A stretch of 18,630 bases of DNA from Chloroflexi bacterium RBG_16_56_11 (GCA_001796865.1 MGNQ01000054.1:2920-21549), one strand, 5' to 3'. Positions 6,594 to 14,972 are shown, numbered from the stretch's first letter. The notes: generated by a model not told the origin, from the letters alone. A program made the numbers and translations.

Positions 6594-7757
6594 ATGGCGA
6601 CAGAAAAATTACTAACCGGTAACGTTGGCACCGTGGAAACGCAGTACCACACCTTCGCGCTCCCACCGGACGAGATGGTCCTGGAAAACGGCGAAACGCT
6701 GGGACCGGTAACCCTGGCCTACGAGACTTACGGCGAGCTGAACGAGGCAAAGTCCAACGCCATTCTCATCCTCCATGCGTTGTCCGGGGACGCCCACGTG
6801 GCGGGCTATCACCCGGGGGATAAAAACCCCGGGTGGTGGGACAGCATGGTCGGCCCGGGGAAGGGCTTCGATACCGATAAATACTACGTTGTCTGCGCCA
6901 ACATCATCGGGGGCTGCAGAGGCTCGACGGGGCCGTCTTCGATCAATCCCCGGACCGACCGGCCCTACGCCCTCGATTTTCCCCTGGTGACCATCGCCGA
7001 CATGGTCGATGCCCAGAGGCGCCTGCTGGACCACCTGGGCATCGACCGGCTGCTTTCCGTGTCCGGCGGCTCGATGGGCGGGATGCAGGCGCTGCAATGG
7101 ATGGCGTCCTATCCCGATAAAATCTGCAGCGCCATACCGGTTTCCACGGCCATGAGGCACACACCCCAGCAGATTGCGTTCGACGAGGTGGGGCGTCAGG
7201 CGATTATCGCCGACCCCAACTGGAACAACGGCGACTACTACGGCGGGCTGGTCCCGGCCAGGGGGCTGGCCGTGGCGAGGATGGTAGGGCACATCACCTA
7301 CATGAGCGATAAGTCCATGGAGGAGAAATTCGGGCGGCGTTTCCGTGACGAAAGGAAGCCGTTCAAGTTTACGCCCGACTTCGAGGTGGAGGGCTATCTG
7401 CAGTACCGGGGCAGCAGCTTCGTCGACCGGTTCGACGCCAACTCCTATCTCTACATCACCAAGGCGATGGACCACTTCGACCTCACCCGCGGCCGTAAAC
7501 TCCGGGACGTCTTCAAAGGCTGCGATGTCAAAGTCCTGGTCATCGCCTTCAAGTCGGACTGGCTCTACCCGGCCTACCAGTCGCAGGAAATCGTCAAGGC
7601 GTGCAAGTTGGCCGGTCTGGACGCCACGTACTGCGAAATCGATTCGACATACGGGCACGACGCCTTTTTACTCGAGGTAGAGGAGGAGACGCACCTCATC
7701 AAGTATTTCCTGGAGAGGGTCCATAACGGAAGGGTAGTCGAGAACTATGAAATCTAA
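6594..7757 (+). CDS. metX: Homoserine O-acetyltransferase
   Basis: An alpha/beta-hydrolase acyltransferase of 387 aa that activates homoserine with an acyl-CoA, supplying the MetY substrate. The nucleophile S160 lies in SGGSMGGMQALQW, the acid is D322 in FKSDWLYP and the base is H355 in YGHDAFL, completing the triad. HALSGDAHVAGYHP near the N-terminus and GSTGPSSINP at 120s are family signatures. AAGGAGG precedes the ATG by about 6 nt. It overlaps metW by 11 bp. Acetyl-CoA is the likely donor given the partner MetY, but some family members use succinyl-CoA. Confidence 0.95.
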   Translation: MATEKLLTGNVGTVETQYHTFALPPDEMVLENGETLGPVTLAYETYGELNEAKSNAILILHALSGDAHVAGYHPGDKNPGWWDSMVGPGKGFDTDKYYVVCANIIGGCRGSTGPSSINPRTDRPYALDFPLVTIADMVDAQRRLLDHLGIDRLLSVSGGSMGGMQALQWMASYPDKICSAIPVSTAMRHTPQQIAFDEVGRQAIIADPNWNNGDYYGGLVPARGLAVARMVGHITYMSDKSMEEKFGRRFRDERKPFKFTPDFEVEGYLQYRGSSFVDRFDANSYLYITKAMDHFDLTRGRKLRDVFKGCDVKVLVIAFKSDWLYPAYQSQEIVKACKLAGLDATYCEIDSTYGHDAFLLEVEEETHLIKYFLERVHNGRVVENYEI

Positions 7758-8361
7758 CACCGGCAGCCTGGAGCACGATATCATCGTGACGCTGGTAAAG
7801 CCCGGGGCGTCCGTGCTGGACCTGGGCTGCGGCGACGGCGACCTCATGACCCGGTTGGTGAAAGAAAAAAACGCCAGGGCCCAGGGAATCGAGCTGAACG
7901 AGCCGGCGATATATAAGTGCGTGGCCAAGGGACTGAGCGTCTTCCACGGGGACATCGACTCCGGCCTGCCGGAATACGACGATGCCTCGTTCGACTACGT
8001 CATCCTCAGCCAGAGCTTGCAGCAGGTGCAAAAACCGGACGCGGTGCTCAAGGAAGCCCTCCGGGTAGGCGCGGAAGTGATCGTCAGCTTTCCCAACTTC
8101 GCCCACTACACAGCGCGCCTCCAGATAGCCCTGGGGGGCAAGACCCCCATCACACCTTCCCTCCCCTACGAATGGTACAACACACCCAACCTCCATTTTC
8201 TCAGCATTTCGGACTTCATCGGATACTGCAGTAAGCGAGACATCCGTATAAAAAAGTCGGCATTTGTCGGCAGGAACAGGAGAATAAGAATATTACCTAA
8301 CCTGTTTGCCCTGATAGGGATTTTCCTCATCGCCGACGGAAAAAGGAAGGCGAAAACATGA
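7747..8361 (+). CDS. metW: MetW methyltransferase-like protein
   Basis: A 204-aa class I SAM-dependent methyltransferase-fold protein. Motif I is VLDLGCGDGDL at about residues 23-33, with a GIEL acidic loop after it and SQSLQQVQKPDAVLKEALRVG as in MetW. MetW is commonly encoded beside metX and supports homoserine acylation; its exact activity is not settled. Its ATG lies inside the end of metX (11-bp overlap), and its TGA overlaps the next ATG in an ATGA, so metX, metW and the radical SAM gene should be translationally coupled. The C-terminus is hydrophobic (LPNLFALIGIFLIA) but too short to call a membrane segment with confidence. Confidence 0.92.
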   Translation: MKSNTGSLEHDIIVTLVKPGASVLDLGCGDGDLMTRLVKEKNARAQGIELNEPAIYKCVAKGLSVFHGDIDSGLPEYDDASFDYVILSQSLQQVQKPDAVLKEALRVGAEVIVSFPNFAHYTARLQIALGGKTPITPSLPYEWYNTPNLHFLSISDFIGYCSKRDIRIKKSAFVGRNRRIRILPNLFALIGIFLIADGKRKAKT

Positions 8362-9500
8362 ACGCGTACCGGTACCTTGAGCTTAAAGCCGAGCTCCTCG
8401 TTGAGGGAATCCAGGCCACCCCGGAAGCCCTGAGAGAGGTGGGCACGAAATATAAAGAGCAAAACCACGGCCTGTTCGGCTGGGACTTCGAGGACCACGT
8501 GGGGATGGTGCTGCCCGACGACTTCCTGCTCCCCGATGGCACGGTGGTACAGTTCCGGAAAAACAGCCATTCGCCATACCGGGTCGTCTCGAACGGGAAG
8601 CCCCCGGCCCTATTTAAAAACGAAGAGGAACTCTGCGGGGTCGAGTGGATACCGCGGCCGGCCTACTACACGGAGAAGACGACGAGCCATCATAATATGG
8701 TCAAGATAGGACAGATAGGCGGCGCGGACTGCCTTTTTTTCTGCTACCAGAACTACTGCAGCTTTTTCCCCAATCATGAGCAGTGCCTTTTCTGCAATCT
8801 CGTCTCGACCTCAAGCACCTACGACTCCGTCCTGAAGAAAAAAGACACCGGGGACATCGGTGAAGTCGCCAGGGCGGCTTTCGCCGAGGGGATGGCCAAG
8901 CACGTCCTGCTGACCGGAGGCTGCTTCAATCACCAGAAGGAAATTGAGCTGGTGGCCGACATACTGAAGTCCATCCGCGACTACACCGGACTGGACCGCG
9001 TCCCCGGGACAATCCTTCCCTCCCCGGCCAGGGGAGAGGAAGAGCTGAAAAGGTACCACGATACCGGTATCAAGGCCATCGGGTTCAGCATGGAGATATG
9101 GGACGAAAGGCTTTACCAGGCCATCTGCCCGGGGAAATCCAGCGGCACCAGCCACGAAGAGTTCGTCCGCTCCATAGAGTCGGCGGTGAGGATTTTCGGG
9201 GCGGGGAATGTCTACGGGGTATTCGTCATGGGGCTGGAGCCGGCGAAGACATTCCTGGAAGGTGTGAAGGTAATCGCCGGCCTGGGGGCCAACATCGTCC
9301 CCTTCGTCTGGTCGCCCAATCCGGGCTCGATACTGGAAGGCCACCGGGCGCCTTCCAGCCGGTGGTACGTTGACACGGTTTCTCAGGCAGCAGATATCAT
9401 ACAGCAGGCCGGGGTACCGTCCGGGACAGAAAACCACTGCTACCGGTGCGACGGCAACTCCCTGCTGCACGACGCCCTCAGGCTAAAGGGAATCGCCTGA
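8358..9500 (+). CDS. Radical SAM protein with atypical CX8CX2C motif, methionine operon
   Basis: A 380-aa protein that resembles radical SAM enzymes. Its candidate cluster motif is C134-x8-C143-x2-C146, instead of the common CX3CX2C, with two more Cys just before it (C125, C129). LLTGGCFNHQKE follows, as do alternating barrel-like segments (IKAIGFSMEIWDE, NVYGVFVMGLEP, ANIVPFVWSPNPGS). A CYRC pair lies near the C-terminus. Radical SAM enzymes use a 4Fe-4S cluster to cleave S-adenosylmethionine into a radical. The ATG overlaps the metW stop (ATGA), tying its expression to methionine and SAM supply. I cannot name the substrate. The family call is fairly confident; the role in this operon is an inference. 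Confidence 0.75.
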   Translation: MNAYRYLELKAELLVEGIQATPEALREVGTKYKEQNHGLFGWDFEDHVGMVLPDDFLLPDGTVVQFRKNSHSPYRVVSNGKPPALFKNEEELCGVEWIPRPAYYTEKTTSHHNMVKIGQIGGADCLFFCYQNYCSFFPNHEQCLFCNLVSTSSTYDSVLKKKDTGDIGEVARAAFAEGMAKHVLLTGGCFNHQKEIELVADILKSIRDYTGLDRVPGTILPSPARGEEELKRYHDTGIKAIGFSMEIWDERLYQAICPGKSSGTSHEEFVRSIESAVRIFGAGNVYGVFVMGLEPAKTFLEGVKVIAGLGANIVPFVWSPNPGSILEGHRAPSSRWYVDTVSQAADIIQQAGVPSGTENHCYRCDGNSLLHDALRLKGIA

Positions 9501-9507
9501 AACGTCT

Positions 9508-9867
9508 TTAGTGGTCCCACCGCAGTTGCCGGCCGCCCATGAGGTGCGCGTGCAGGTGAGGCACGATTTGCCCGGAGTCCGCCCCGCTGTTGATAGTCAG
9601 CCGGTAGCCTTTCCCGGCGATGCCCTGCTCGCGGGCGACGCGGTTGGCCGCTATCACCATCTTTCCGACGAGAGCCGTCTCGGCATCGGACATCTGCGCG
9701 AGGGAAGGTATGTGCTTCCGGGTAACGACAAGCAAGTGCACCGGGGTGATGGGATTGATATCGGGAAAGACGACGATATCCTCGTCCCGGTAAAGAATTT
9801 TCGAGGGTATCTCCCCGCCGATTATTTTGCAGAAAACACAGTCCTTGTCTTTTTTTTCGGGGCACAC
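9508..9867 (-). CDS. HIT-family (histidine triad) hydrolase
   Basis: A 119-aa HinT-like protein that hydrolyses purine nucleoside phosphoramidates and similar AMP conjugates. DCVFC at residues 9-13 is the zinc Cys pair, EDIVVFPDINPITPVHLLVV the central strand region, and PHLHAHLMGG at 103-112 the histidine triad with H104, H106 and H108. The length is normal for the family. The start is a GTG at 9867 with GGAG 8 nt upstream. It converges on the radical SAM gene with only 7 bp between stops, so it is not part of that operon. TATAAT on the minus strand at 9912-9907 may be its -10, but no clear -35 is present. Confidence 0.93.
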   Translation of the reverse strand: MCPEKKDKDCVFCKIIGGEIPSKILYRDEDIVVFPDINPITPVHLLVVTRKHIPSLAQMSDAETALVGKMVIAANRVAREQGIAGKGYRLTINSGADSGQIVPHLHAHLMGGRQLRWDH

Positions 9868-9906
9868 GATAATCTCTCCATTTTTAGTGCACAGAATCTT
9901 TTAAAT

Positions 9907-9912
9907 ATTATA
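9907..9912 (-). promoter_or_regulatory. Possible -10 element of the HIT gene
   Basis: TATAAT on the minus strand, about 40 nt before the GTG start, within an AT-rich stretch. No convincing -35 at the expected distance, so the call is weak. Confidence 0.35.
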
Positions 9913-9972
9913 ACACCATTTATTTATATTTTCCGTTTATTCCTGGCGGCTCGATGATGCTCACCCCCTTTA

Positions 9973-10060
9973 TCCCCCTCTCAAACACTTTTGTGCATTG
10001 TATTTATTTTAAGAATGTTTGAGAGGGGGAAAGTATGGAGAGGGGGCGGCGCCCCCTCTC
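9973..10060. repeat. Palindromic repeat island with four copies of a 9-mer
   Basis: This lies in the 330-bp gap between the HIT gene and the M20 peptidase gene, which holds no gene I can support. TCCCCCTCTCAAACA (9973-9987) pairs perfectly over 15 bp with TGTTTGAGAGGGGGA (10016-10030). Just after it, GAGAGGGGGC (10038-10047) and GCCCCCTCTC (10051-10060) form a perfect 10-bp hairpin with a GGC loop. The 9-mer GAGAGGGGG thus occurs twice in each orientation. The layout is that of a REP-like intergenic element; no terminator U-tract follows. Confidence 0.75.
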
Positions 10061-10151
10061 GCTACGCACTCCCTTTTTGGGGGAAGGGCGGATACAGGAG
10101 AAACATATTGCGGAGCGACCAAATGCACATGAAACGCCGCACCAGTATCTG

Positions 10152-10160
10152 TGCTACAAT
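10152..10160 (+). promoter_or_regulatory. Extended -10 of the M20 peptidase gene
   Basis: TGCTACAAT, an extended -10 identical over nine bases to that before nadK (2933-2941). No clear -35. It lies about 40 nt before the ATG. Confidence 0.45.
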
Positions 10161-10197
10161 CTAGTTAATCCCCATAAAAACATCGGCCGAGGTCAAG

Positions 10198-11355
10198 ATG
10201 GACTACATTGAAATTCTCAAACAACTTATTTCTATCGACACGACGGTGCCTCCCGGCCGGAACTACGAAAAAGCAATCGATTACCTGGAGCCCATTTTCA
10301 AGGGCCTGGGATTTCAAACGCAGAAAATCGCTATCCCCGCCGGGCACGCCGAGGGGCGGGAAAGCCGGGTCAATCTCGTTGGCCACCGGCGGTCGCCGGG
10401 CAAAAAACGACTTATTTTCTACAGCCACATCGACGTCGTTCCCGCCGAGGGCTGGGATGCCTTCTGCCCCCGGGTGGAAAACGGCAAAATTTACGGCCGA
10501 GGGGCGGCCGATATGAAGGGGAGCCTCGTCGCCCTGCTGCTGGCCCTGGAACAGCTCAAAGAGAAGCCCTTGAAGTACGACGTCTCGGTGATGGTTACCA
10601 CCGACGAGGAGTACAGCCAGGCCAGCCAGCTCCGTTACCTGGCCGGATATTTACAGCCGGTCTCGGGCGCCCTGGTCTTCGACCTCGACTCCAGTTTCGG
10701 CTACGTATCCATCGCCGGCCTCGGCGCTTTGCAGGTGGACATCAGGGTCACCGGGAAATCCGTACATTCGGCCATGTCCCACCTGGGTGAGAATGCCGTC
10801 GAGCAGGCCAACCGGCTCGTCAACGCCCTGCTCGACCTTAAGGAAAAGGTGGTTAAAAGGAAATCGAAAGTCCCCGCCCACCCGGGGACCGGCCTCGACC
10901 GGATGCAAGCCCGCCTCAATATCAACATGATCCAGGGAGGCATCAAGGTCAACATCGTACCTGACGAGTGCCTGATATCCATCGACCGGCGCCTCATCCC
11001 CGAGGAGAACATCGAGTTCGCGCGGAAAGAGCTCGAAGATACACTCGCCGCGGTGCCGGGCGTGGCCTGGGAGATGGTACGGGTCTTCACCATACCGACC
11101 GTTCCCTCCAGCGAAGACCCCGTGATTGACGAGCTATCGGACATCATCGGAGAGATGACCGGCCAGGGCGGCAAGTACGGGGAAATGGGCTCCGGGGACC
11201 TGCCCCACATCGTCAAGGAATGGGGAGGCAAGGAGTTCGGCCTGGGGGTCATCCGGCCGGAGTGCAACATCCACGGTCGCGACGAGTTCGTTTACAGGCA
11301 GGACATCGAGGACGTGGCCGGGATTATTGTCCGGTTTCTCTCGGGACAGGAATAA
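10198..11355 (+). CDS. M20 family metallopeptidase, ArgE/DapE-like
   Basis: A 385-aa zinc-dependent amidohydrolase of the acetylornithine deacetylase and succinyl-diaminopimelate desuccinylase superfamily. Metal ligands and catalytic residues are visible: H77 and D79 in YSHIDVVP, D105 in GRGAADMKG, E137-E138 in TTDEEYS, an Asp near 162-164 in VFDLDSS, and H359 in NIHGRDEFV. GAGG lies about 6 nt before the ATG. It is transcribed alone, flanked by repeat islands on both sides. It could deacylate an N-acyl amino acid or act as a dipeptidase; family members are hard to separate by sequence, so no specific substrate is claimed. Confidence 0.88.
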   Translation: MDYIEILKQLISIDTTVPPGRNYEKAIDYLEPIFKGLGFQTQKIAIPAGHAEGRESRVNLVGHRRSPGKKRLIFYSHIDVVPAEGWDAFCPRVENGKIYGRGAADMKGSLVALLLALEQLKEKPLKYDVSVMVTTDEEYSQASQLRYLAGYLQPVSGALVFDLDSSFGYVSIAGLGALQVDIRVTGKSVHSAMSHLGENAVEQANRLVNALLDLKEKVVKRKSKVPAHPGTGLDRMQARLNINMIQGGIKVNIVPDECLISIDRRLIPEENIEFARKELEDTLAAVPGVAWEMVRVFTIPTVPSSEDPVIDELSDIIGEMTGQGGKYGEMGSGDLPHIVKEWGGKEFGLGVIRPECNIHGRDEFVYRQDIEDVAGIIVRFLSGQE

Positions 11356-11377
11356 AAAAGTGTGGAAATACTAACAG

Positions 11378-11535
11378 GTCATTACGAGCCATTCCGATTC
11401 TACCCTGTTTACCCTGTGGATCGGGAGGCGTGGCAATCTCCAGGATAGTTTAAGTAGAAGGACGGGATTGCCACGGTCGCTCTCGCCCGCTATATTCAGG
11501 GAGGAACGGCGAGCGGGACGCTCCCTTGCAATGAC
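11378..11535. repeat. Palindromic repeat, copy A of a family
   Basis: This fills most of the 221-bp gap between the M20 peptidase and aldehyde oxidoreductase genes. Ends are GTCATTACGAG at 11378 and CTTGCAATGAC up to 11535, an imperfect inverted pair. Inside are GTGGCAATC (11430-11438) and GATTGCCAC (11466-11474), a perfect 9-bp inverted repeat. The right end at 18538-18630 carries the same parts. No transposase is present, so a non-autonomous or REP-like element is likely. Confidence 0.75.
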
Positions 11536-11576
11536 AGTTCGAATATAAACAATCCCGATATGAGGAGAAGTCAACA

Positions 11577-13385
11577 ATGGCCGGAGGATATACAGGAAAA
11601 CTCCTGTTCGTAGACCTATCCACGAGGGATATTAGAGAAGAGTCGCCGGAAGATGGTCTCTACCGCGATTTCATCGGAGGGTACGGCACCGGAGCCAGGA
11701 TTCTTTACAGCCGGCAGAAAGGCGGAGTTGACCCGCTGGGACCGGAGAACACGCTCGGGCTGGTCACCGGCCCGCTCACCGGAACGCCCGCCACGACCGG
11801 CTGCCGTTTTGTCGCCGTGTCGAAGTCGCCGCTGACCGGCTCGTGGGGGGACGCCAACTCCGGCGGCTATTTCGGCCCCAGTCTCAAGTCCGCCGGTTAC
11901 GACGCGGTATTTTTTACGGGCATATCCGAAAAACCAGTATATTTGCTCGTTAATAATGGTCGTGCCGAGATAAAATCAGCCTCACGCATCTGGGGCAAGA
12001 GCACTTTCGAGACCGACGAACTACTCCAGGATGAGCACGGCAAGGCCGCCCGGGTGGTCAGCATCGGCCCGGCCGGCGAGAAACTGTCCCGAATCGCCTG
12101 CCTGATGAACCACGGGGGCAACGCCGCGGGTCGCTCAGGACTGGGGGCGGTCATGGGCTCGAAGAGGCTCAAAGCGGTGGTGGTGATAGGTGACAGGGAA
12201 GTCGCCCTTGCCGACGCCGCCCGGACGAACGAGATAAAAAGGGAGCACCTCGCAAAAATAAAAGGACCGGGACTGGAAGGCTTTCACCATTACGGAACCA
12301 GCGTCCACACCGCGGAATCGGCCCACAGCGGCGATACACCGGTGAAAAACTGGGGCGGGGTGGGGGTTATCGACCTGCCGGATGTCTCGGGACTGGACAG
12401 GGAAGTCATGGACGCCAGGGTCGCGAACCGCCATGGCTGCTGGCGCTGTCCCATCGCCTGCCGCGCCATACTCAAGGAAGGCGCCGGGTCGTTTAGATAT
12501 CCGGCGGGCACGGACCGCCCGGAATACGAGACGGCGGCGGCTTTCGGGGCGATGTGCCTGAACAGCGACTTCGAGGCAATCGCCATGGCTAACCATATTT
12601 GTAACCTTTACGGACTGGACACGATATCCGCCGGGACCATCGTCGCCTTCGCCATGGAGTGCTACGAGCACGGTATTATCACCGGAGGGGATACTGACGG
12701 TATCGAGCTGCGATGGGGGAACCCGCCGGCCATGATTGCCCTGCTCGAAAAGATCGCCCGGCGGGAGGGCTTCGGCGACGTCCTCGCTGACGGTGTGAAA
12801 ATGGCCGCGGCAAGAATCGGCCGGGGGGCGGAGGCGTTTGCGGTGCATATCGGAGGACAGGAGCTCGGCCTGCACGACCCCAAGTTCGATTTTCCCTTTT
12901 TCCGGGGCACGCCGACGTCCGCCAAGTATGCCATGGACGCCGCCCCCGGACGGCACACGGCCGGCTTCGGTCCGACGCAGTTCTTCGGCTACGCCCTTAA
13001 TTCGTCAGGGGTCTGCCTGCACAGTAACACGCTGCCCGGCATGCCCGAGTTTTTCGTCAGGTTTATGAGCGCAGTGACCGGCTGGGACCGCTCCCTGGAA
13101 GAGCTTTTGCAATGCGGTGAGAGAATAGGGACGATGCGTCACGTTTTCACCCTGCGCGAGGGTGATAATCCCATCGAACGCCCGGTGCACGGGAGGATAA
13201 CCGGACGACCGCCTCTGCCGGAGGGCCCGCTAGCCGGCGTCAGCACCGATATCGACGGTCAATCACTAGATAACCTGGATGCGCTGGACTGGGACAGGGT
13301 GACCACCCGGCCAAGCCGGCGGAAACTGCTGGAGCTGGGGCTTAAAGATGTCGCCGGGGAGCTCTGGCCACTCCGGCCGGGATAA
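11577..13385 (+). CDS. Tungsten-containing aldehyde:ferredoxin oxidoreductase
   Basis: A 602-aa cytoplasmic enzyme that oxidises aldehydes to acids (or the reverse) with ferredoxin, using a tungsten bis-pterin cofactor and a 4Fe-4S cluster. The cluster ligands are C288, C291 and C295 in CWRCPIAC, plus C480 in NSSGVC. The N-terminal domain shows GGYGTGARILY, VTGPLTGT, and WGDANSGGYFGPSLKSAGYDAV in two parts (about residues 90-111), and NHGGNAAGRSGLGAVMGSKRLKA follows in two parts, as in the family. The length fits full-length members. AGGAG lies 9 nt before the ATG. The SDR gene follows after 34 bp. The aldehyde handled is unknown; the nearby CoA-transferase and crotonase genes suggest organic-acid metabolism. 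Confidence 0.93.
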   Translation: MAGGYTGKLLFVDLSTRDIREESPEDGLYRDFIGGYGTGARILYSRQKGGVDPLGPENTLGLVTGPLTGTPATTGCRFVAVSKSPLTGSWGDANSGGYFGPSLKSAGYDAVFFTGISEKPVYLLVNNGRAEIKSASRIWGKSTFETDELLQDEHGKAARVVSIGPAGEKLSRIACLMNHGGNAAGRSGLGAVMGSKRLKAVVVIGDREVALADAARTNEIKREHLAKIKGPGLEGFHHYGTSVHTAESAHSGDTPVKNWGGVGVIDLPDVSGLDREVMDARVANRHGCWRCPIACRAILKEGAGSFRYPAGTDRPEYETAAAFGAMCLNSDFEAIAMANHICNLYGLDTISAGTIVAFAMECYEHGIITGGDTDGIELRWGNPPAMIALLEKIARREGFGDVLADGVKMAAARIGRGAEAFAVHIGGQELGLHDPKFDFPFFRGTPTSAKYAMDAAPGRHTAGFGPTQFFGYALNSSGVCLHSNTLPGMPEFFVRFMSAVTGWDRSLEELLQCGERIGTMRHVFTLREGDNPIERPVHGRITGRPPLPEGPLAGVSTDIDGQSLDNLDALDWDRVTTRPSRRKLLELGLKDVAGELWPLRPG

Positions 13386-13419
13386 GCGGATTATTCTTTT
13401 ATCGCTGGAGGTAATAACT

Positions 13420-14253
13420 ATGAGCAACCTCAAGGGAAAGGTAGCGATGGTCACGGGCGCCGGCAGCAAGCGGGGCATGGGGCGGGCCATTGCTGTGCGG
13501 CTGGCCGGGGAAGGGGCTGATATCGCCATACTGGATAAGTACGCGGCACCGCAGAGCATCTGGCCCGGCGACGAAGGCTGGGGCGGACTTGATAGCGTGG
13601 CCGCGGAAATCAAGTCCCTAGGCAGAGAGGCACTGGCACTGGTGACGGATGTCAGCAACAGCCAGGCGGTCGACGCAGCCGTGACGAAAACCCTGAAAAA
13701 GTTCGGTAAAATCGACATCCTGGTGCACTGCGGCGGCACCCGCGGCGCGATGACCACGCCGATAGTCGAGCTCTCCGAGGCAGAATGGCGGGCTATCCTG
13801 GATATAAATCTCACCGGCTCGTTTCTCATCGCCCGGGCGGTAGCCAGGACGATGATAAAGGACGGAGAAGGCAAGAAAATCGTGCTTTTCGGCTCGAAGG
13901 CGGCGACGCAAGGTTACGCCGGAAGCAGCGGCTACTGCGCCTCCAAACATGGGGTTCTGGGACTGGGGAGGACGCTGGCCGCCGAGCTGGCGCAATACAA
14001 GATAAACGTCAATATCGTCAACCCAGGCGGATTCGAGACCAACCTGCGAGACGAGGAAATCGTCAAACGGGCGAAGGCTAAAGGCATCAGCCTGGCCGAG
14101 GCCCTGGAACAGGAGGCCAAAAATCCGGGACCCAAAGTGCCGTGGGGCCGGCTGGGCCGGCCCGAGGAGATAGCCGACCTGGTATTTTTCCTGGTCTCTG
14201 ACCAGTCCACGTACATCACTGGGGAGGCCATCGATATTGACGGTGGGGCGTGA
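13420..14253 (+). CDS. SDR-family oxidoreductase
   Basis: A 277-aa classical short-chain dehydrogenase. The NAD(P)-binding motif is TGAGSKRGMG at residues 12-21, N130 lies in DINLTGSF, and the catalytic set is S159, Y172 and K176 (SGYCASK). The usual NNAG motif is replaced by HCGG at 103-106. An insertion of about 15 residues (IWPGDEGWGGL region, 47-57) follows the second strand, as in several SDR subgroups acting on hydroxyacyl or steroid-like compounds. The frame is open from 13348, but the ATG at 13420 with GGAGG upstream is preferred. It sits 34 bp after the aldehyde oxidoreductase gene, probably in one operon. Substrate unknown. Confidence 0.9.
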   Translation: MSNLKGKVAMVTGAGSKRGMGRAIAVRLAGEGADIAILDKYAAPQSIWPGDEGWGGLDSVAAEIKSLGREALALVTDVSNSQAVDAAVTKTLKKFGKIDILVHCGGTRGAMTTPIVELSEAEWRAILDINLTGSFLIARAVARTMIKDGEGKKIVLFGSKAATQGYAGSSGYCASKHGVLGLGRTLAAELAQYKINVNIVNPGGFETNLRDEEIVKRAKAKGISLAEALEQEAKNPGPKVPWGRLGRPEEIADLVFFLVSDQSTYITGEAIDIDGGA

Positions 14254-14323
14254 AAGGTCTCCATTAACTCGCTGTTGTTAGAGATAAATAGACTAACCAT
14301 GAGTGAGTGTTCAGCTTAACTTA

Positions 14324-14365
14324 TTGACATTATGTAATAATTTAGGTAAGATAATGTGTAATAAT
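14324..14365 (+). promoter_or_regulatory. Promoter and direct-repeat operator of the toxin-antitoxin module
   Basis: TTGACA (14324-14329), a 17-bp spacer and TAAGAT (14347-14352). The 9-mer TGTAATAAT occurs at 14333-14341 and again at 14357-14365, 24 bp apart, flanking the -10. Ribbon-helix-helix antitoxins bind short direct or inverted repeats of this kind in their own promoters. Confidence 0.7.
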
Positions 14366-14381
14366 AGTGTGGAGTAACAAC

Positions 14382-14633
14382 GTGCCGAAGAAAGTCATAC
14401 AAGTTCCTATCGATGATGACCTTCTGAAAAATCTGGACAGCCTGTCCAGAAAACAACATAAAGCGAGGTCAGCGTTAATTCGACAGGCGTGCGTCCGTTA
14501 TTTACAGCAGGCGGCGGATGATGAACTGGACGCACTATATCAGCAGGGATATTCTAGAATACCAGAAAAACCAGAAATCGGGGAGTCACAGATAGTTGTT
14601 CTCGGTGATATATTACCCGGTGAGCCCTGGTAG
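14382..14633 (+). CDS. Ribbon-helix-helix (CopG-type) antitoxin
   Basis: An 83-aa protein with an N-terminal ribbon-helix-helix DNA-binding domain: a beta strand VIQVPIDDDLL at about residues 5-15, then helices NLDSLSRKQHKA and RSALIRQACVRYLQQA. The C-terminal half is acidic and probably unstructured until bound to toxin. The start is a GTG at 14382 with GGAG 8 nt upstream; a second GTG at 14367 would add five residues. It lies 4 bp before the MazF-type toxin gene and behind its own promoter. The DNA here is clearly more AT-rich than its neighbours, a sign of transfer. Confidence 0.85.
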   Translation: MPKKVIQVPIDDDLLKNLDSLSRKQHKARSALIRQACVRYLQQAADDELDALYQQGYSRIPEKPEIGESQIVVLGDILPGEPW

Positions 14634-14637
14634 ATAG

Positions 14638-14955
14638 ATGCTTAGAGGAGAAGTGTGGTGGGCAGAAATGCCCTTGCCCGCTGGCAGGCGTCCCGTTCTG
14701 TTGCTTTCACGGAACTCGGCCTACAAGGTCAGAACATCGGTAACAGTTGCTCTAATCACCCGCACCGTTCGCGGTATTCCGGTTGAAGTACCGCTCGGTC
14801 GGGATGATGCGATGCCTGAAAATTGCGTGGTTAACCTGGACAATATCCTGACAATTCCCAGGTCCAAACTCATTGAACGAATAACGGAATTGTCACCTTC
14901 AAAAATGGGCGCCGTGGCGAAGGCTGTTATTTTCGCCCTCGACCTGGAGATATAA
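14638..14955 (+). CDS. MazF/PemK-family toxin, endoribonuclease
   Basis: A 105-aa member of the MazF/PemK/ChpB family, which cuts single-stranded mRNA at short sequences. The N-terminal RGEVWWAEMP and GRRPVLLLSRNSAY match the family's first strands, and the mid-section has ALITRTVRGIPVEVPL. NCVVNLDNILTIPRSKL matches the conserved segment before the last helix. The length is normal. It starts 4 bp after the antitoxin stop with no strong Shine-Dalgarno, so its translation is probably coupled to the antitoxin's. Its end is 17 bp from the convergent CoA-transferase stop. It appears intact. Confidence 0.9.
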   Translation: MLRGEVWWAEMPLPAGRRPVLLLSRNSAYKVRTSVTVALITRTVRGIPVEVPLGRDDAMPENCVVNLDNILTIPRSKLIERITELSPSKMGAVAKAVIFALDLEI

Positions 14956-14972
14956 ACTAATCTTCAGCCCCC

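Noticed and set aside
9864..9875. ACACG near the HIT start as a possible third XRE operator
   Set aside because: The second half site (CGTGT) is missing, as it is for the ACACG near 12618.
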